Positions 55,654-64,000 of a stretch of 64,000 bases of DNA are shown here, one piece after another. Position 1 is the stretch's first letter. Every line of letters begins with the position of its first letter. The stretch spans positions 115,726-179,725 of the forward strand of contig JADFXP010000002.1 in NCBI GenBank assembly GCA_015233465.1. The letters are read 5' to 3'. The DNA comes from Candidatus Magnetominusculus dajiuhuensis. GTDB lineage: Bacteria > Nitrospirota > Thermodesulfovibrionia > Thermodesulfovibrionales > Magnetobacteriaceae. Made by a program: the position numbers and the translations under genes. The notes beneath the pieces are model-generated. The model was not told the origin of the DNA. It was given only the letters and a program-made list of their open reading frames with translations, and did not search any database.

Positions 55654-57163
55654 AATAATATCCATTGATGAACTAATTGGAAAGGTTTTAACCCTTAAAG
55701 AAAACGGTAAGGTAGTTGTGCAGAGTCATGGCGTATTTGATCTAATTCATCCGGGTCTAATAAAACATCTTAATTCTGCTAAACTTAGGGGTGATGTCTT
55801 AATTGTTACGGTTATTAAAGATAAAGATGTAAGACGAGGCCCTGGAAGACCGATATTCCCGGCTGAACTGAGGGCTGAAAATGTAGCATCCTTAGAGATG
55901 GTAGATTATGCTTGTGTAGTAGATGATGAAATCCCTTTTGATTGTGTCAGAAGGATTAATCCTAATATATTTGCAAAGGGACAGTCTCAAAAGCAGCGAG
56001 ATAAAAATATCCATGAAGAGATCTTTAGCGAAGAACGTAAATTATATTTTGGAAAGACCACTTTATTTGAAACCGAAGGATTTTCCTTTAGTTCGTCTCA
56101 GATTATTAATAATTTATTAGATATTTATCCTGATGAGACGAAGTTCTTTCTCAAGAGATTCAAAGAACGATACAGCTTTGCAGATGTAAGCCAAGCAATT
56201 GATAAATTAAGCGCTCTTAATATATTATTAATAGGCGATGGAATCATTGATGAATATCATTATTGCACTCCTATGGGCAAGTCTTTAAAGGCACATCTTG
56301 TTGTAAATAAGTATCTGACTCATGAGGTATTTGCAGGCGGAGCCTTCGCCATTGCCAATCATCTTTCAGGCGTTTGTAAAAATGTAAAGATTGTGACTTT
56401 AATTTCAGATAATAATTCATATGAAGACTTTATTAAGAACAATCTTAGACCAAATGTTATACCGCAGTTTTTTTATAGGACAGACGGACCGACAATTGTT
56501 AAAAAAAGATATATAAATCAATATCTTAATCAGAAATTGTTTGAGATTAATTATCTTAATGATGAATATATTCAGGGCAGTGTTGAGGAGTCGATTTGTA
56601 GATATTTAAAGGATGAGATATTAAATTATGATACAGTTTTGGTATCTGATTTTGGTCATGGGTTTATAACAGATAAGATAATTACAGTAATAGAGGATAA
56701 TGCAAGGCAGTATGCGGTTAATACTCAGATGAATGCTGCTAATGGCGGATATAATATAATTACAAAATACAAACATCCTCATTTTGTATGTCTTGATGAG
56801 CCAGAGATAAGGTGGGCAGCTCAAGATAAATATTCTTCTATTGAGTTAGTTGCAGCCAAGATAAAGGATACAATAGATGCAAAAAATCTAATAGTAACAC
56901 TTGGACGAACTGGCTCAATAGGTCTTGATTATGACAATAACATAAATAGAACTCCGATATTTTCATCGAAGGTTATTGATACTGTAGGCGCTGGGGATGC
57001 CTTTTTTTCCTTTACAGCGCCATGTTTTTTTGTAGGGTTGCCGTTTGATTTGGTTTCATTTATTGGAAATGCTGCAGGGGCTCTTGCCGTATCGATTGTT
57101 TGTAACAAAAAACCAGTAGAGAAATACGAACTCCTTGAATTTATTTATGCGATAATGAAATGA
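55640..57163 (+). CDS. HldE-like fusion with swapped order: degenerate nucleotidyltransferase + PfkB kinase
   Basis: 507 residues. N-terminal domain (about 25-150) matches the nucleotidyltransferase fold, SHGVFDLIHPGLIKHL, but HxGH is changed to HPGL (H37-P-G-L40), so it may be inactive. C-terminal domain (about 195-505) is a PfkB/ribokinase-type sugar kinase: LLIGDGIIDEYHY, FAGGAFAIANHLSG and DTVGAGDAFF (447-456, anion hole and catalytic Asp). Known HldE has kinase first and adenylyltransferase second; here the order is reversed. It starts inside the previous gene and overlaps the SPASM gene by four bases. Sugar phosphate substrate unknown. Confidence 0.87.
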   Translation: MIKDKIISIDELIGKVLTLKENGKVVVQSHGVFDLIHPGLIKHLNSAKLRGDVLIVTVIKDKDVRRGPGRPIFPAELRAENVASLEMVDYACVVDDEIPFDCVRRINPNIFAKGQSQKQRDKNIHEEIFSEERKLYFGKTTLFETEGFSFSSSQIINNLLDIYPDETKFFLKRFKERYSFADVSQAIDKLSALNILLIGDGIIDEYHYCTPMGKSLKAHLVVNKYLTHEVFAGGAFAIANHLSGVCKNVKIVTLISDNNSYEDFIKNNLRPNVIPQFFYRTDGPTIVKKRYINQYLNQKLFEINYLNDEYIQGSVEESICRYLKDEILNYDTVLVSDFGHGFITDKIITVIEDNARQYAVNTQMNAANGGYNIITKYKHPHFVCLDEPEIRWAAQDKYSSIELVAAKIKDTIDAKNLIVTLGRTGSIGLDYDNNINRTPIFSSKVIDTVGAGDAFFSFTAPCFFVGLPFDLVSFIGNAAGALAVSIVCNKKPVEKYELLEFIYAIMK

Positions 57164-58230
57164 CAGATAAATATAGAATAGACGATCATAAATTGATGTA
57201 TCATGTTGGCAGGGTTAATGATTGGCTTGGCGGCCATATTGTGTATCCAATATACATGGAATTAAGCCCTTCTGGGGCATGTAATCATCGCTGTACATTC
57301 TGCGGGCTTGATTTTATGGAGTATAAAAAGCGGTTTTTAGATACAGAGATACTCAAAACAAGACTTACAGAAATGGGACAGCTTGGCGTTAAAAGCATAA
57401 TGTACGGAGGCGAGGGTGAGCCGTTTTTACACCCGCAGATGTCTGAGATAATAAATCATACTAAGGCATCGTCTATAGACGTTGCTGTAACAACAAATGG
57501 CGTATTATTAACCAAAGAGATAGTTCAAGCCTCATTATTAAATATTGAGTGGATAAAATTCAGTTTCAACGCTGGGACTAAAGAGACATATGCTAAGATT
57601 CATCGCACAAAATCTGGAGATTTCGATATTGCGATTAATAATATTGCATATGCCGTTGAATATAAAAAACAGCATAATCTAAAGTGCGCAATAGGAATTC
57701 AGATACTATTGCTTCCAGAAAACAGCGGCGAGATATTAACATTAGCCAAAATTGCTAAGGAAATAGGCGCTGATTATATTGTGGTTAAACCTTATTCTCA
57801 ACATATCTTCAGTAAGACTGTTAAATACAGTAATATTAAATATCAAGACTATCAACACCTTTCATCAGAACTCTCTAAGTTTAATTCCTCGTCATTTAAT
57901 GCTATATTTAGGACTGAAACCATGAAACTCTGGGACAAGGGAGAGCGTAACTATGAATGCTGCCTTGCTAATACATTTTGGTCATATATTGATTCAGGCG
58001 GTAATGTTTGGGGATGCAGCGTATATCTTGGGGATGAGCGCTTTAATTATGGAAATATAAATCAATCTACGTTTAAAGAGATTTGGGAAGGCAGCATTAG
58101 AATGTCTGCCGTAGATTTTATAGAAAAAGAACTTGATGTCTCTCATTGCAGGGTAAATTGCAGGATGGATAAAATTAACAGATACCTCTGGGAATTAAAA
58201 AATCCCCCTGAACATGTTAATTTTATATAA
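57160..58230 (+). CDS. Radical SAM protein with SPASM-like C-terminal domain
   Basis: 356 residues. ACNHRCTFCGLDFMEYKKRF holds the radical SAM CX3CX2C, GGEGEPFLHPQ the SAM motif, and VTTNGVLL a core strand. C-terminal cysteines in YECCLANTFW, VWGCSVYLGD and SHCRVNCRMDK suggest auxiliary Fe-S clusters. The tail NPPEHVNFI is shared in form with the enzyme at 46148. It overlaps the kinase gene by ATGA and ends the operon before a palindromic terminator. With the deoxyhypusine-synthase-like and HldE-like genes it forms a compact four-gene cassette. Substrate unknown. Confidence 0.87.
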   Translation: MTDKYRIDDHKLMYHVGRVNDWLGGHIVYPIYMELSPSGACNHRCTFCGLDFMEYKKRFLDTEILKTRLTEMGQLGVKSIMYGGEGEPFLHPQMSEIINHTKASSIDVAVTTNGVLLTKEIVQASLLNIEWIKFSFNAGTKETYAKIHRTKSGDFDIAINNIAYAVEYKKQHNLKCAIGIQILLLPENSGEILTLAKIAKEIGADYIVVKPYSQHIFSKTVKYSNIKYQDYQHLSSELSKFNSSSFNAIFRTETMKLWDKGERNYECCLANTFWSYIDSGGNVWGCSVYLGDERFNYGNINQSTFKEIWEGSIRMSAVDFIEKELDVSHCRVNCRMDKINRYLWELKNPPEHVNFI

Positions 58231-58238
58231 TATGAGAT

Positions 58239-58271
58239 AACCCTTTAAGGGGCAGAGCCCCTTAAAGGGTT
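58239..58271. terminator. Long perfect palindrome, bidirectional terminator / repeat
   Basis: AACCCTTTAAGGGGC and GCCCCTTAAAGGGTT form an exact 15-bp stem with a 3-base AGA loop, between convergent genes. The GGGGCAGAGCCCC core occurs in other repeats of this window (for example 4791), so it is a repeat copy that probably terminates both transcripts. Confidence 0.8.
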
Positions 58272-58286
58272 ACAATCAAAAAAACT

Positions 58287-59084
58287 TTATCTCTTGCTGT
58301 TAATAAGAGACAGCATAAAAAGCATCACATTTACTAAGACGATAGTTGCCCCTGTAGGGAGGTTAATAAAAAATGAAATTGTGATTCCTGTAACCACTGA
58401 AATTAAGGAAACGACTCCTCCTATAAACATGGCTTTTTTAAATCCATTTGTCAACTGCAAGGCTGTTACTGCGGGCAGAATTAATAACGCTGAAACAAGC
58501 ATTATTCCAGCCATTTTTACAGTTAATACTACAGTCAGGGCAGTTAGAAGTGTTAAAAGTATATTAATGGAATTAGTTTTAATGCCTGTAGTCTTTGCGT
58601 ATTCTTCATCAAAGGTTGCTGAAAATAGATCCCAATAGAAAAAATATATCATCAAAAGCACGATAATGGATAATAATATGGATAATATTACCTCAGTGCT
58701 GCTGATGGATAAGATATTTCCAAAGAGATAACTAAATAAATCCACATTAAATCCGCTTGAAAGACTTGAAAGTATAACGCCTGTAGAAATGCCGACAGCA
58801 GAGATAATCCCAATTGCAGCATCGCCGTAGACTTTGGCCTTCTCACTAATCTTTAATATTACAATTGATCCAAGCATTACTAATGGAATAGCAGCAATCA
58901 AAGGATAAATGCCAAAAAATAACCCTATTGCAATAGCCCCAAATCCAACATGTGAGAGTCCATCACCAATTAAAGACATCTTGCGCAAGACCAAGAATAT
59001 CCCAAGCGTAGAACACGCTATGGATATAAATGCCCCAGCTATAAATGCCTTTTGTATAAATGAATATTGTAAAAATTCTATCAT
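58287..59084 (-). CDS. znuB: Zinc ABC transporter permease
   Basis: 265 residues, seven or eight membrane helices. FIQKAFIAGAFISIACSTLG, LVLRKMSLIGDGLSHVGFGA and SALLILPAVTALQLTNGFK are ZnuB/ABC-3 family motifs. It completes the zur-znuA-znuC-znuB operon, 43 bp after znuC. Specificity for zinc comes from the neighbouring Fur-type regulator and binding protein rather than from this sequence; manganese is possible. Confidence 0.93.
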   Translation of the reverse strand: MIEFLQYSFIQKAFIAGAFISIACSTLGIFLVLRKMSLIGDGLSHVGFGAIAIGLFFGIYPLIAAIPLVMLGSIVILKISEKAKVYGDAAIGIISAVGISTGVILSSLSSGFNVDLFSYLFGNILSISSTEVILSILLSIIVLLMIYFFYWDLFSATFDEEYAKTTGIKTNSINILLTLLTALTVVLTVKMAGIMLVSALLILPAVTALQLTNGFKKAMFIGGVVSLISVVTGITISFFINLPTGATIVLVNVMLFMLSLINSKR

Positions 59085-59127
59085 TTAGTTTCCTAAAGAA
59101 TGAGGGTTTCACCCTCAAGACAAATAA

Positions 59128-59880
59128 TCAACTATGTTGATGACAGATTAAATGCTGTACAAATTTACCGAAGTAAGTGTTCATATCCTCTGATTTACAA
59201 AAATCTGAAAACATTCCAAAGTATATTATGCTTTTATCAATGTATAATAATTTATTTGCATAGCTGCCAATGCTCGCGGTATCATGGGTAATCAGGATTA
59301 TAGTGATGCCGTCTTTTTTATTTAATCTTTGCATAAGTGCATAAAATGTCTCTCTGGATTCAGGGTCAAGGGCAGTTGAAGGTTCATCAAAGATTAATAT
59401 ACTGGGGTTTGAGACAAGGGTGCGAGCAAGCAGAACCTTTTGCTGTTGACCGCCTGAAAGCTCTGAGAGCATTCTTTTTTTAAGGTCTATAATTCCTAAT
59501 TGATCAAGGACTTCATTTATTACAGTTTGATCTTGTTTAATAGTTCTTTTCGGCCATTTTTTTTGGGACAGCAATCCGAGCATAACAACTTCATCAACAG
59601 TTGCTGGAAAGAGGGGGTTTATTGTGGAGATTTTTTGAGGAAGATAGCCTATTTTTCCCCAATCATCAAATTTTTTCTGTTGAATACCGAATAGTTTAAT
59701 CTCGCCTGTTGATAGTGGCAGCAAGTTTAAAACTGCCTTTATAAGGGTTGTCTTGCCAGCTCCATTAGGGCCTGCTAGTCCTACGAAATCTCCACTTTCA
59801 ATAATGAAAGATATTTCCTTTAAAGCCTGAGAATGTCCGTAAAAAACGGAAATATCTTTAGTTTCAATCATTGTGGTCAT
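59128..59880 (-). CDS. znuC: Zinc ABC transporter ATP-binding protein
   Basis: 250 residues from the ATG at 59880; an upstream GTG frame to 59895 overlaps znuA and is less likely. Walker A GPNGAGKTT, signature LSGGQQQKVLLARTL, Walker B ILIFDEPSTALDP, and switch HDTASI. It has the metal-importer ATPase form (ETKDISVFYGHSQALKEI). The ATG lies two bases after the znuA stop. Confidence 0.93.
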   Translation of the reverse strand: MTTMIETKDISVFYGHSQALKEISFIIESGDFVGLAGPNGAGKTTLIKAVLNLLPLSTGEIKLFGIQQKKFDDWGKIGYLPQKISTINPLFPATVDEVVMLGLLSQKKWPKRTIKQDQTVINEVLDQLGIIDLKKRMLSELSGGQQQKVLLARTLVSNPSILIFDEPSTALDPESRETFYALMQRLNKKDGITIILITHDTASIGSYANKLLYIDKSIIYFGMFSDFCKSEDMNTYFGKFVQHLICHQHS

Positions 59881-59882
59881 AG

Positions 59883-60821
59883 TTATTGGCTGCACTCAAG
59901 ACCAATCTTTAGATTATCAAGATTGTCTTGCATTATTGATAAAAATGATGTTTTGTTATTTAAGTAATCTTTTTTAGATATATTATGGGCAGGGTTTAAA
60001 TGAAGCAATGATGTATGTGTCTCTTTAGATAATGTTAAGGCAATCTTTGGAGAAGATAAATTGTCATAAAAAATATACTTTATTTTATTTTTCTTTATCT
60101 GTTTAATCAAATGAATAAGGTCTTTGGGAGTTGGTTCTGCGTCAGGGGATACTCCTTGTGCTGCTACGTATTTCAGGTCATATTGATCAGCCATATATCC
60201 AAAGGCATAATGCCCTGCGTATATGATTTCATTGGACTTACAACTAGAGAGTGACTTTATATAATTCTTATCAAGGGCTGATAGTTCTGCTTTATAAAGG
60301 TCTGCATTTTTCATATAATAACCAGCATTTACTTTATCTTTTTCAACAATAGAATGTGTAATTGTCTGAATAATAGTTTTATCATTATTAAAATCAAGCC
60401 AGATATGTGGATCAGTTGAACCAATTGGCTCGTCTTCATCATGATATATTGCAGACATCAATTTTATTCCGATACTTGCATCAACAACTACAAGATTTTT
60501 ATTTGAAATACTCTTAATAATTTTCTCTGCCCATGGTTCCATAAACCTTCCAGTATAAATAAAAATATCAGCCTGATTTATTTTAACTATATCACTTGGT
60601 TTTGGCTCAAAATTATGCGCAGAAACATTTGGAGGCAGAAGCAGCGTGACCTCTGCCTTGTCTTGACCAATTTTTTTAGCAAAGTCATATAATGGATAAA
60701 GAGTTGTTATTATTTTAATCTTTTTAGTGCCTATCACTGGGTTACTAGCATGATTAATTACTGCTATTAATACTAGCACTAGCGCAGCAATAAATAATAT
60801 ATTTAAGATAGTTCTTATCAT
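59883..60821 (-). CDS. znuA: Zinc ABC transporter periplasmic binding protein
   Basis: 312 residues from the ATG at 60821, five bases after the zur stop and preceded by GAGGAT; an upstream frame to 60845 lies in zur. N-terminal hydrophobic anchor/signal, then IITTLYPLYDFAKKIG. Metal-ligand histidines lie in VSAHNFEPKPSD, TDPHIWLDF and YAGHYAFGYM. The acidic loop YHDEDEP is short compared with the His-rich loop of typical ZnuA. Binds zinc (or manganese) for ZnuBC. Confidence 0.92.
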   Translation of the reverse strand: MIRTILNILFIAALVLVLIAVINHASNPVIGTKKIKIITTLYPLYDFAKKIGQDKAEVTLLLPPNVSAHNFEPKPSDIVKINQADIFIYTGRFMEPWAEKIIKSISNKNLVVVDASIGIKLMSAIYHDEDEPIGSTDPHIWLDFNNDKTIIQTITHSIVEKDKVNAGYYMKNADLYKAELSALDKNYIKSLSSCKSNEIIYAGHYAFGYMADQYDLKYVAAQGVSPDAEPTPKDLIHLIKQIKKNKIKYIFYDNLSSPKIALTLSKETHTSLLHLNPAHNISKKDYLNNKTSFLSIMQDNLDNLKIGLECSQ

Positions 60822-60826
60822 ATCTG

Positions 60827-61252
60827 TCAATCCTCTACACGACAATTACGGCAGTAACCATAAAATTCAAGGGTATGATTAATGACATTAAACTGCCAAT
60901 TTCTTGCAATCTCTGAGATATTCTCTTCTATTTGACTACAGATTTCAACTTTTTCTATCACATTGCACCTTAAACAAATAAGATGGTGATGATGATCATG
61001 TCTAATCTCGTAATAATCCACTCCTAATATTGTAGTTTTTATTATGATATTATTTTTAACAAGAAACAGAAGTTCACGAAAGATGGTAGAACGATCAGGC
61101 TTTAGCTGGATTTTATTTAAATATTGCAAAATTTCAGCATGGGAGATCAAACACTCAACGTCAGCTAATTTCTGTAAAATCTCTCTGCGAATCTTAGTGA
61201 TTCTTCCGCCGCTTGCGCGTATATTATTGTAAAGACTGGTCAGTTGCAACAT
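60827..61252 (-). CDS. zur: Fur-family metal regulator, probable Zur
   Basis: 141 residues. Winged-helix N-terminal half (SGGRITKIRREILQKLADVE, DRSTIFRELLFL) and a metal-binding half with HDHHHHLICLRCNVIEKVE and a CRNC pair, giving the two CXXC structural zinc sites of the Fur superfamily. Lying at the head of znuACB it is most likely Zur, repressing zinc uptake when zinc is plentiful; a Fur or PerR role is less likely. A strong promoter lies so close to the ATG that the message would be nearly leaderless. Confidence 0.92.
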   Translation of the reverse strand: MLQLTSLYNNIRASGGRITKIRREILQKLADVECLISHAEILQYLNKIQLKPDRSTIFRELLFLVKNNIIIKTTILGVDYYEIRHDHHHHLICLRCNVIEKVEICSQIEENISEIARNWQFNVINHTLEFYGYCRNCRVED

Positions 61253-61291
61253 TGTTGCATTTATTATATATTAAAATAATTGTAAAGTCAA
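61245..61291 (-). promoter_or_regulatory. zur-znu promoter with operator over the start codon
   Basis: On the reverse strand TTGACT (61291-61286), 17 bp spacer, TATAAT (61268-61263), then ATG at 61252. The expected transcription start is about 3-5 bases before the ATG. TGCAACA and TGTTGCA (61245-61259) form an exact 15-bp palindrome centred on the start codon, a good place for a Zur operator. Confidence 0.75.
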
Positions 61292-61307
61292 CAAGTATCA
61301 GAGTTGT

Positions 61308-63038
61308 TTATTGCAAGGATTTTATTAGTTTTTTTGCAGAGGCTGCGTAAAAACCATTTGGTTCAAGTTCAATGGATTTAATAAAATTATTTCGAGCATT
61401 AATATTATCTGAGATATTTAGGTATAGTTGTCCAAGTTTATAATAATTAGTACCTGTTTCTTTTAATTTAACTGCTTGACTAAAGTAAAATATTTGTTCA
61501 ATAGTAAGTGCTCTTGTATTTGAGTCTTTTTTGTTTTGAAGAAGCTCTTGATCAATGATATCAACAATTTTTATAAGCAGCGGATATTTATATGTTTGCG
61601 GGTCTTTAAGCATATTGATATAATCGTTTTTAGCTTTTTCAAGATCGCCATTCATCTGCAGTTCTGTACTGATTTGATTAAATTGAGGGAGAATATAACT
61701 TTTACGGCTTATTTTAGCGGCTATTTTAAATTGTTTGATTGCCTCAGCATAATTTTTATTTTGCGATAGCGCTATCCCGTATTCATTTCTTGCATAACCA
61801 GAATTAGGAGATTTTTTGACTACATCTTCAAATAAGGCTAAATTGGTCTGCCAAATTATTACTCGATCTACAGTAATAAAACTTGAGGCAATAATCAAGA
61901 TAAATAATATGGATAGTCTAAGATTGAGTGATATAGAGGATGTAACTCTGTAATATAAATATACAAACAGAACTACCGCTCCAAAACTCGAAATATATAG
62001 GTATCGTTCTGCTATAAACGTCCACGTCATATTTCTAAATAATATCATTAGGGCAGGTGCTATAAATGAAATTATTGTCATAACTATAAAACTGTATAGA
62101 TTTCTTTTATATAAGATATATAAAAGAATGACTATAGATAATACTCCTAACCAAAAATATAATGTTTTATTTATTTCAATTATGATGAAATTAAGAGGTA
62201 AGGGGAGAAAGAGTTTCTTTATATAAAATCCGATTGCCTCTATAATATTTATATTTGATGTGGTTAGATCATTTGAGGCTAATTCTGGATGTCTTTGAAT
62301 TCCAGAAAATATTCTTATTCCTACATCTCTATTGATTGCATAACTTCTCAGCAGTAAATAAAATGATGTTGTTAAGACAAAAGGGATCATAAGAATCAGG
62401 CGGTTTTTTAAAGAATGAAATGTCTGATTATTGTCTATTAAAAATATAAATATCAAAATTACTGGCAATAATCCAACTGCTGTCTCCTTGCACAATAAGG
62501 CAAGGAGATACGATATTGACATCAACATAATATTTGACTTATCTTTTAATCCATTTTTAAGCAGCAGATATATAACAAGATATATAAAAGTTGCTGCAAT
62601 TAGATCAGACCTTCCTGATATCCAGCATATTGATTCAGTATTAATAGGATGAAGAACAAATAGAAGTGAAATTATCAATGGGGTTAGGTAAGATGGATCT
62701 ATCTTAAATCTCTTTTCAAGTTCTTTTGAGCATAAAAATACTAATAGACCATTTATTAGATGGATAATGATATTTTCAAGGTGCATAAAGGACTCAAAAC
62801 AAAGCCATGCAAAGCGGTCAAACATATAAGTTAGATATAGTAAAGGACGATAGTAATATACTAATTTAAGAAAAAATATTGATTTAAGATCAAAAGTCTC
62901 AATTGACATTAGATAATTGAGCATTCTTTGATCATCTACATTGCACACCTGCGCAAAGATTAAAGGATAATATACCCCAAGCGTAACGAAGGATATGAAT
63001 ATAATACAAATCCTGTCTGAGAGGAAACTACTTTTCAT
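61308..63038 (-). CDS. GT-C-type membrane glycosyltransferase with C-terminal TPR repeats (TMTC-like)
   Basis: 576 residues. Eleven or so membrane helices in the first 410 residues, with CNVDDQRMLNYL (DD pair) in the first outward loop and RPLLYLTYMFD further on, as in the O-mannosyltransferase-like TMTC group. Residues about 420-570 hold several TPR-like units (YARNEYGIALSQNKNYAEA, NYYKLGQLYLNISDNINARN). It would transfer a sugar from a lipid carrier to a protein or glycan. The start overlaps the ABC ATPase gene by 11 bases. Donor and acceptor are unknown. Confidence 0.82.
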   Translation of the reverse strand: MKSSFLSDRICIIFISFVTLGVYYPLIFAQVCNVDDQRMLNYLMSIETFDLKSIFFLKLVYYYRPLLYLTYMFDRFAWLCFESFMHLENIIIHLINGLLVFLCSKELEKRFKIDPSYLTPLIISLLFVLHPINTESICWISGRSDLIAATFIYLVIYLLLKNGLKDKSNIMLMSISYLLALLCKETAVGLLPVILIFIFLIDNNQTFHSLKNRLILMIPFVLTTSFYLLLRSYAINRDVGIRIFSGIQRHPELASNDLTTSNINIIEAIGFYIKKLFLPLPLNFIIIEINKTLYFWLGVLSIVILLYILYKRNLYSFIVMTIISFIAPALMILFRNMTWTFIAERYLYISSFGAVVLFVYLYYRVTSSISLNLRLSILFILIIASSFITVDRVIIWQTNLALFEDVVKKSPNSGYARNEYGIALSQNKNYAEAIKQFKIAAKISRKSYILPQFNQISTELQMNGDLEKAKNDYINMLKDPQTYKYPLLIKIVDIIDQELLQNKKDSNTRALTIEQIFYFSQAVKLKETGTNYYKLGQLYLNISDNINARNNFIKSIELEPNGFYAASAKKLIKSLQ

Positions 63039-63948
63039 TGATTATTTCTGTAAATAGATGCTCCAGCCCCTTTCTTTCCGGCTGAATCAGGTGAAGCGTT
63101 ATATCTTTGTCCTTAGAGATATTAGATAAGATTTTGGTTAGATCTTGAGGAAGTATTTTCAGATTAAATGTATCAACACGCTTGCTAAATTGTCCTTTAA
63201 AGGTATTGAGTATTTCAGGCTCATTATTAGTTGAACTAAATGTGATATCATAAGATATAATATCTTTTTCTAAAATATCTTTAATCTTAACGATTCTCTT
63301 TAACTCTCCATTTATAATAATACCAACCCTGTCGCAAATGGTTTCAATATCGTTTAAGATATGTGTACTCATAAATACTGCCTTTCCTTTTGATTTAAGT
63401 TCAAGTATAAGGTTTCTGACTAAAATTCTGCCTATAGGATCAAGCCCGCTCATCGGTTCATCAAGCACAAAGATTTCAGGGTCATGGATTAATGCCTGAG
63501 CAAGTCCAAGCCTTTGCAGCATACCCTTTGAATAACTCTTTATTGGTCTTTTCCTTGATTCATAAATATCAAGTGTCTTTAACAGATGTTCAGAGTTTTG
63601 TTCTATTTCTGTTGTCTCCATAGAAAAAGTGCTGCCTACAAAATGCAGCAATTCCTCTGCCGTGAGATAATCATAATAACTAGGATTTTCAGGGAGATAG
63701 CCAATGTGTTTTTTATACTCATCTGATGATACAGTCAGACCTAATACACTGAAACTTCCGCTTGTAGGTCTGATTAAGCCCATAATAAGTTTGATTGTAG
63801 TGCTTTTACCAGCTCCGTTTGGACCCAAAAAACCAAATATTTCACCTTTTTGAATCTCAAGGTTAAGCCCTATTAGTGCATTAACTTGTGTGCCTTTTTT
63901 CCCTTTAAATGTCTTAGATAATCCTTCAGTTTTGATTGCTGTTTCCAC
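63028..63948 (-). CDS. ABC transporter ATP-binding protein
   Basis: 306 residues from GTG 63948, nine bases after GGAGG; an upstream GTG at 63957 abuts that site and is unlikely. Walker A FLGPNGAGKSTTIKL, signature YSKGMLQRLGLAQAL, Walker B IFVLDEPMSGLDP and switch STHILND. The C-terminal 90 residues are an added domain seen in ABC-2 ATPases such as the gliding/Nat type. Its permease is not in this window. It overlaps the TPR glycosyltransferase gene. Confidence 0.93.
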   Translation of the reverse strand: METAIKTEGLSKTFKGKKGTQVNALIGLNLEIQKGEIFGFLGPNGAGKSTTIKLIMGLIRPTSGSFSVLGLTVSSDEYKKHIGYLPENPSYYDYLTAEELLHFVGSTFSMETTEIEQNSEHLLKTLDIYESRKRPIKSYSKGMLQRLGLAQALIHDPEIFVLDEPMSGLDPIGRILVRNLILELKSKGKAVFMSTHILNDIETICDRVGIIINGELKRIVKIKDILEKDIISYDITFSSTNNEPEILNTFKGQFSKRVDTFNLKILPQDLTKILSNISKDKDITLHLIQPERKGLEHLFTEIINEK

Positions 63949-64000
63949 TGACTGCACCTCCTGCTAATTTGCTGGTTGAGCGAATATGACCTTGAGGGTT

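Overview
The window is AT-rich, mostly densely packed bacterial DNA. An octaheme c-type cytochrome, several beta-barrel outer-membrane proteins, TolC and a zinc ABC importer point to a Gram-negative, respiratory, probably anaerobic or microaerophilic bacterium. The mix (HAO-like cytochrome, tandem ammonium transporters with a PII protein, many B12-type radical SAM enzymes) would fit Nitrospirota or deltaproteobacteria-like lineages, but no rRNA or marker gene is present, so this is only an impression.

Layout. 1-2963: partial murQ, divergent from transaldolase and a tandem HD/HD-GYP protein. 3000-9650: a nitrogen island with an octaheme HAO-like cytochrome, a sigma-54-type promoter, two Amt transporters, a TorF-like outer-membrane protein and glnB/PII. 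The first Amt gene is visibly more GC-rich than its surroundings and is bracketed by about 100-bp direct repeats derived from the 5' end of the second. 9650-12136: a single reverse-strand gene encoding a chimera of a CheY-like receiver, a whole FliM-like protein and the cytoplasmic domain of FlhA, with no flagellar gene nearby. 12196-27045: a TetR-led run of co-directional genes (TolC, FadL-type porin, membrane phosphoesterase, radical SAM enzymes, glycosyltransferases, polysaccharide deacetylase, GNAT, DegT-type aminotransferase) that looks like a surface glycan or glycolipid locus. 27105-39179, almost all reverse strand: haem-motif porin, ABC-2 exporter, histidine kinase with a TupA-like binding protein, HicBA, ilvH-ilvB-ilvD, and a DUF465 protein. 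39486-58230: a second surface-biosynthesis locus with two B12-type and two SPASM-type radical SAM proteins, orphan E1 alpha/beta dehydrogenase subunits, three paralogous GT-C-like membrane proteins, two small membrane/winged-helix proteins, a deoxyhypusine-synthase-like protein and two HldE-like proteins. 58287-61300: a znuB-znuC-znuA-zur operon whose promoter predicts an almost leaderless zur mRNA with an operator palindrome on the start codon. 61308-63948: a GT-C/TPR protein and an ABC ATPase.

How it fits together. The hao-amt-amt-porin-PII set reads as a nitrogen-handling unit: nitrogen-oxide or hydroxylamine chemistry in the periplasm, ammonium uptake, and PII sensing. The two glycan loci share radical SAM and glycosyltransferase families and probably build an unusual envelope polymer or lipid. 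Short GC-rich palindromic repeats of two families lie between and sometimes inside genes; two 5'-truncated gene copies show that small duplications are common here.

Best candidates for something undescribed are the REC-FliM-FlhA chimera (9650-12136), the deoxyhypusine-synthase-like/HldE-like/SPASM operon (54195-58230), and the GT-C triplet with its small winged-helix membrane partners (41193-54192).
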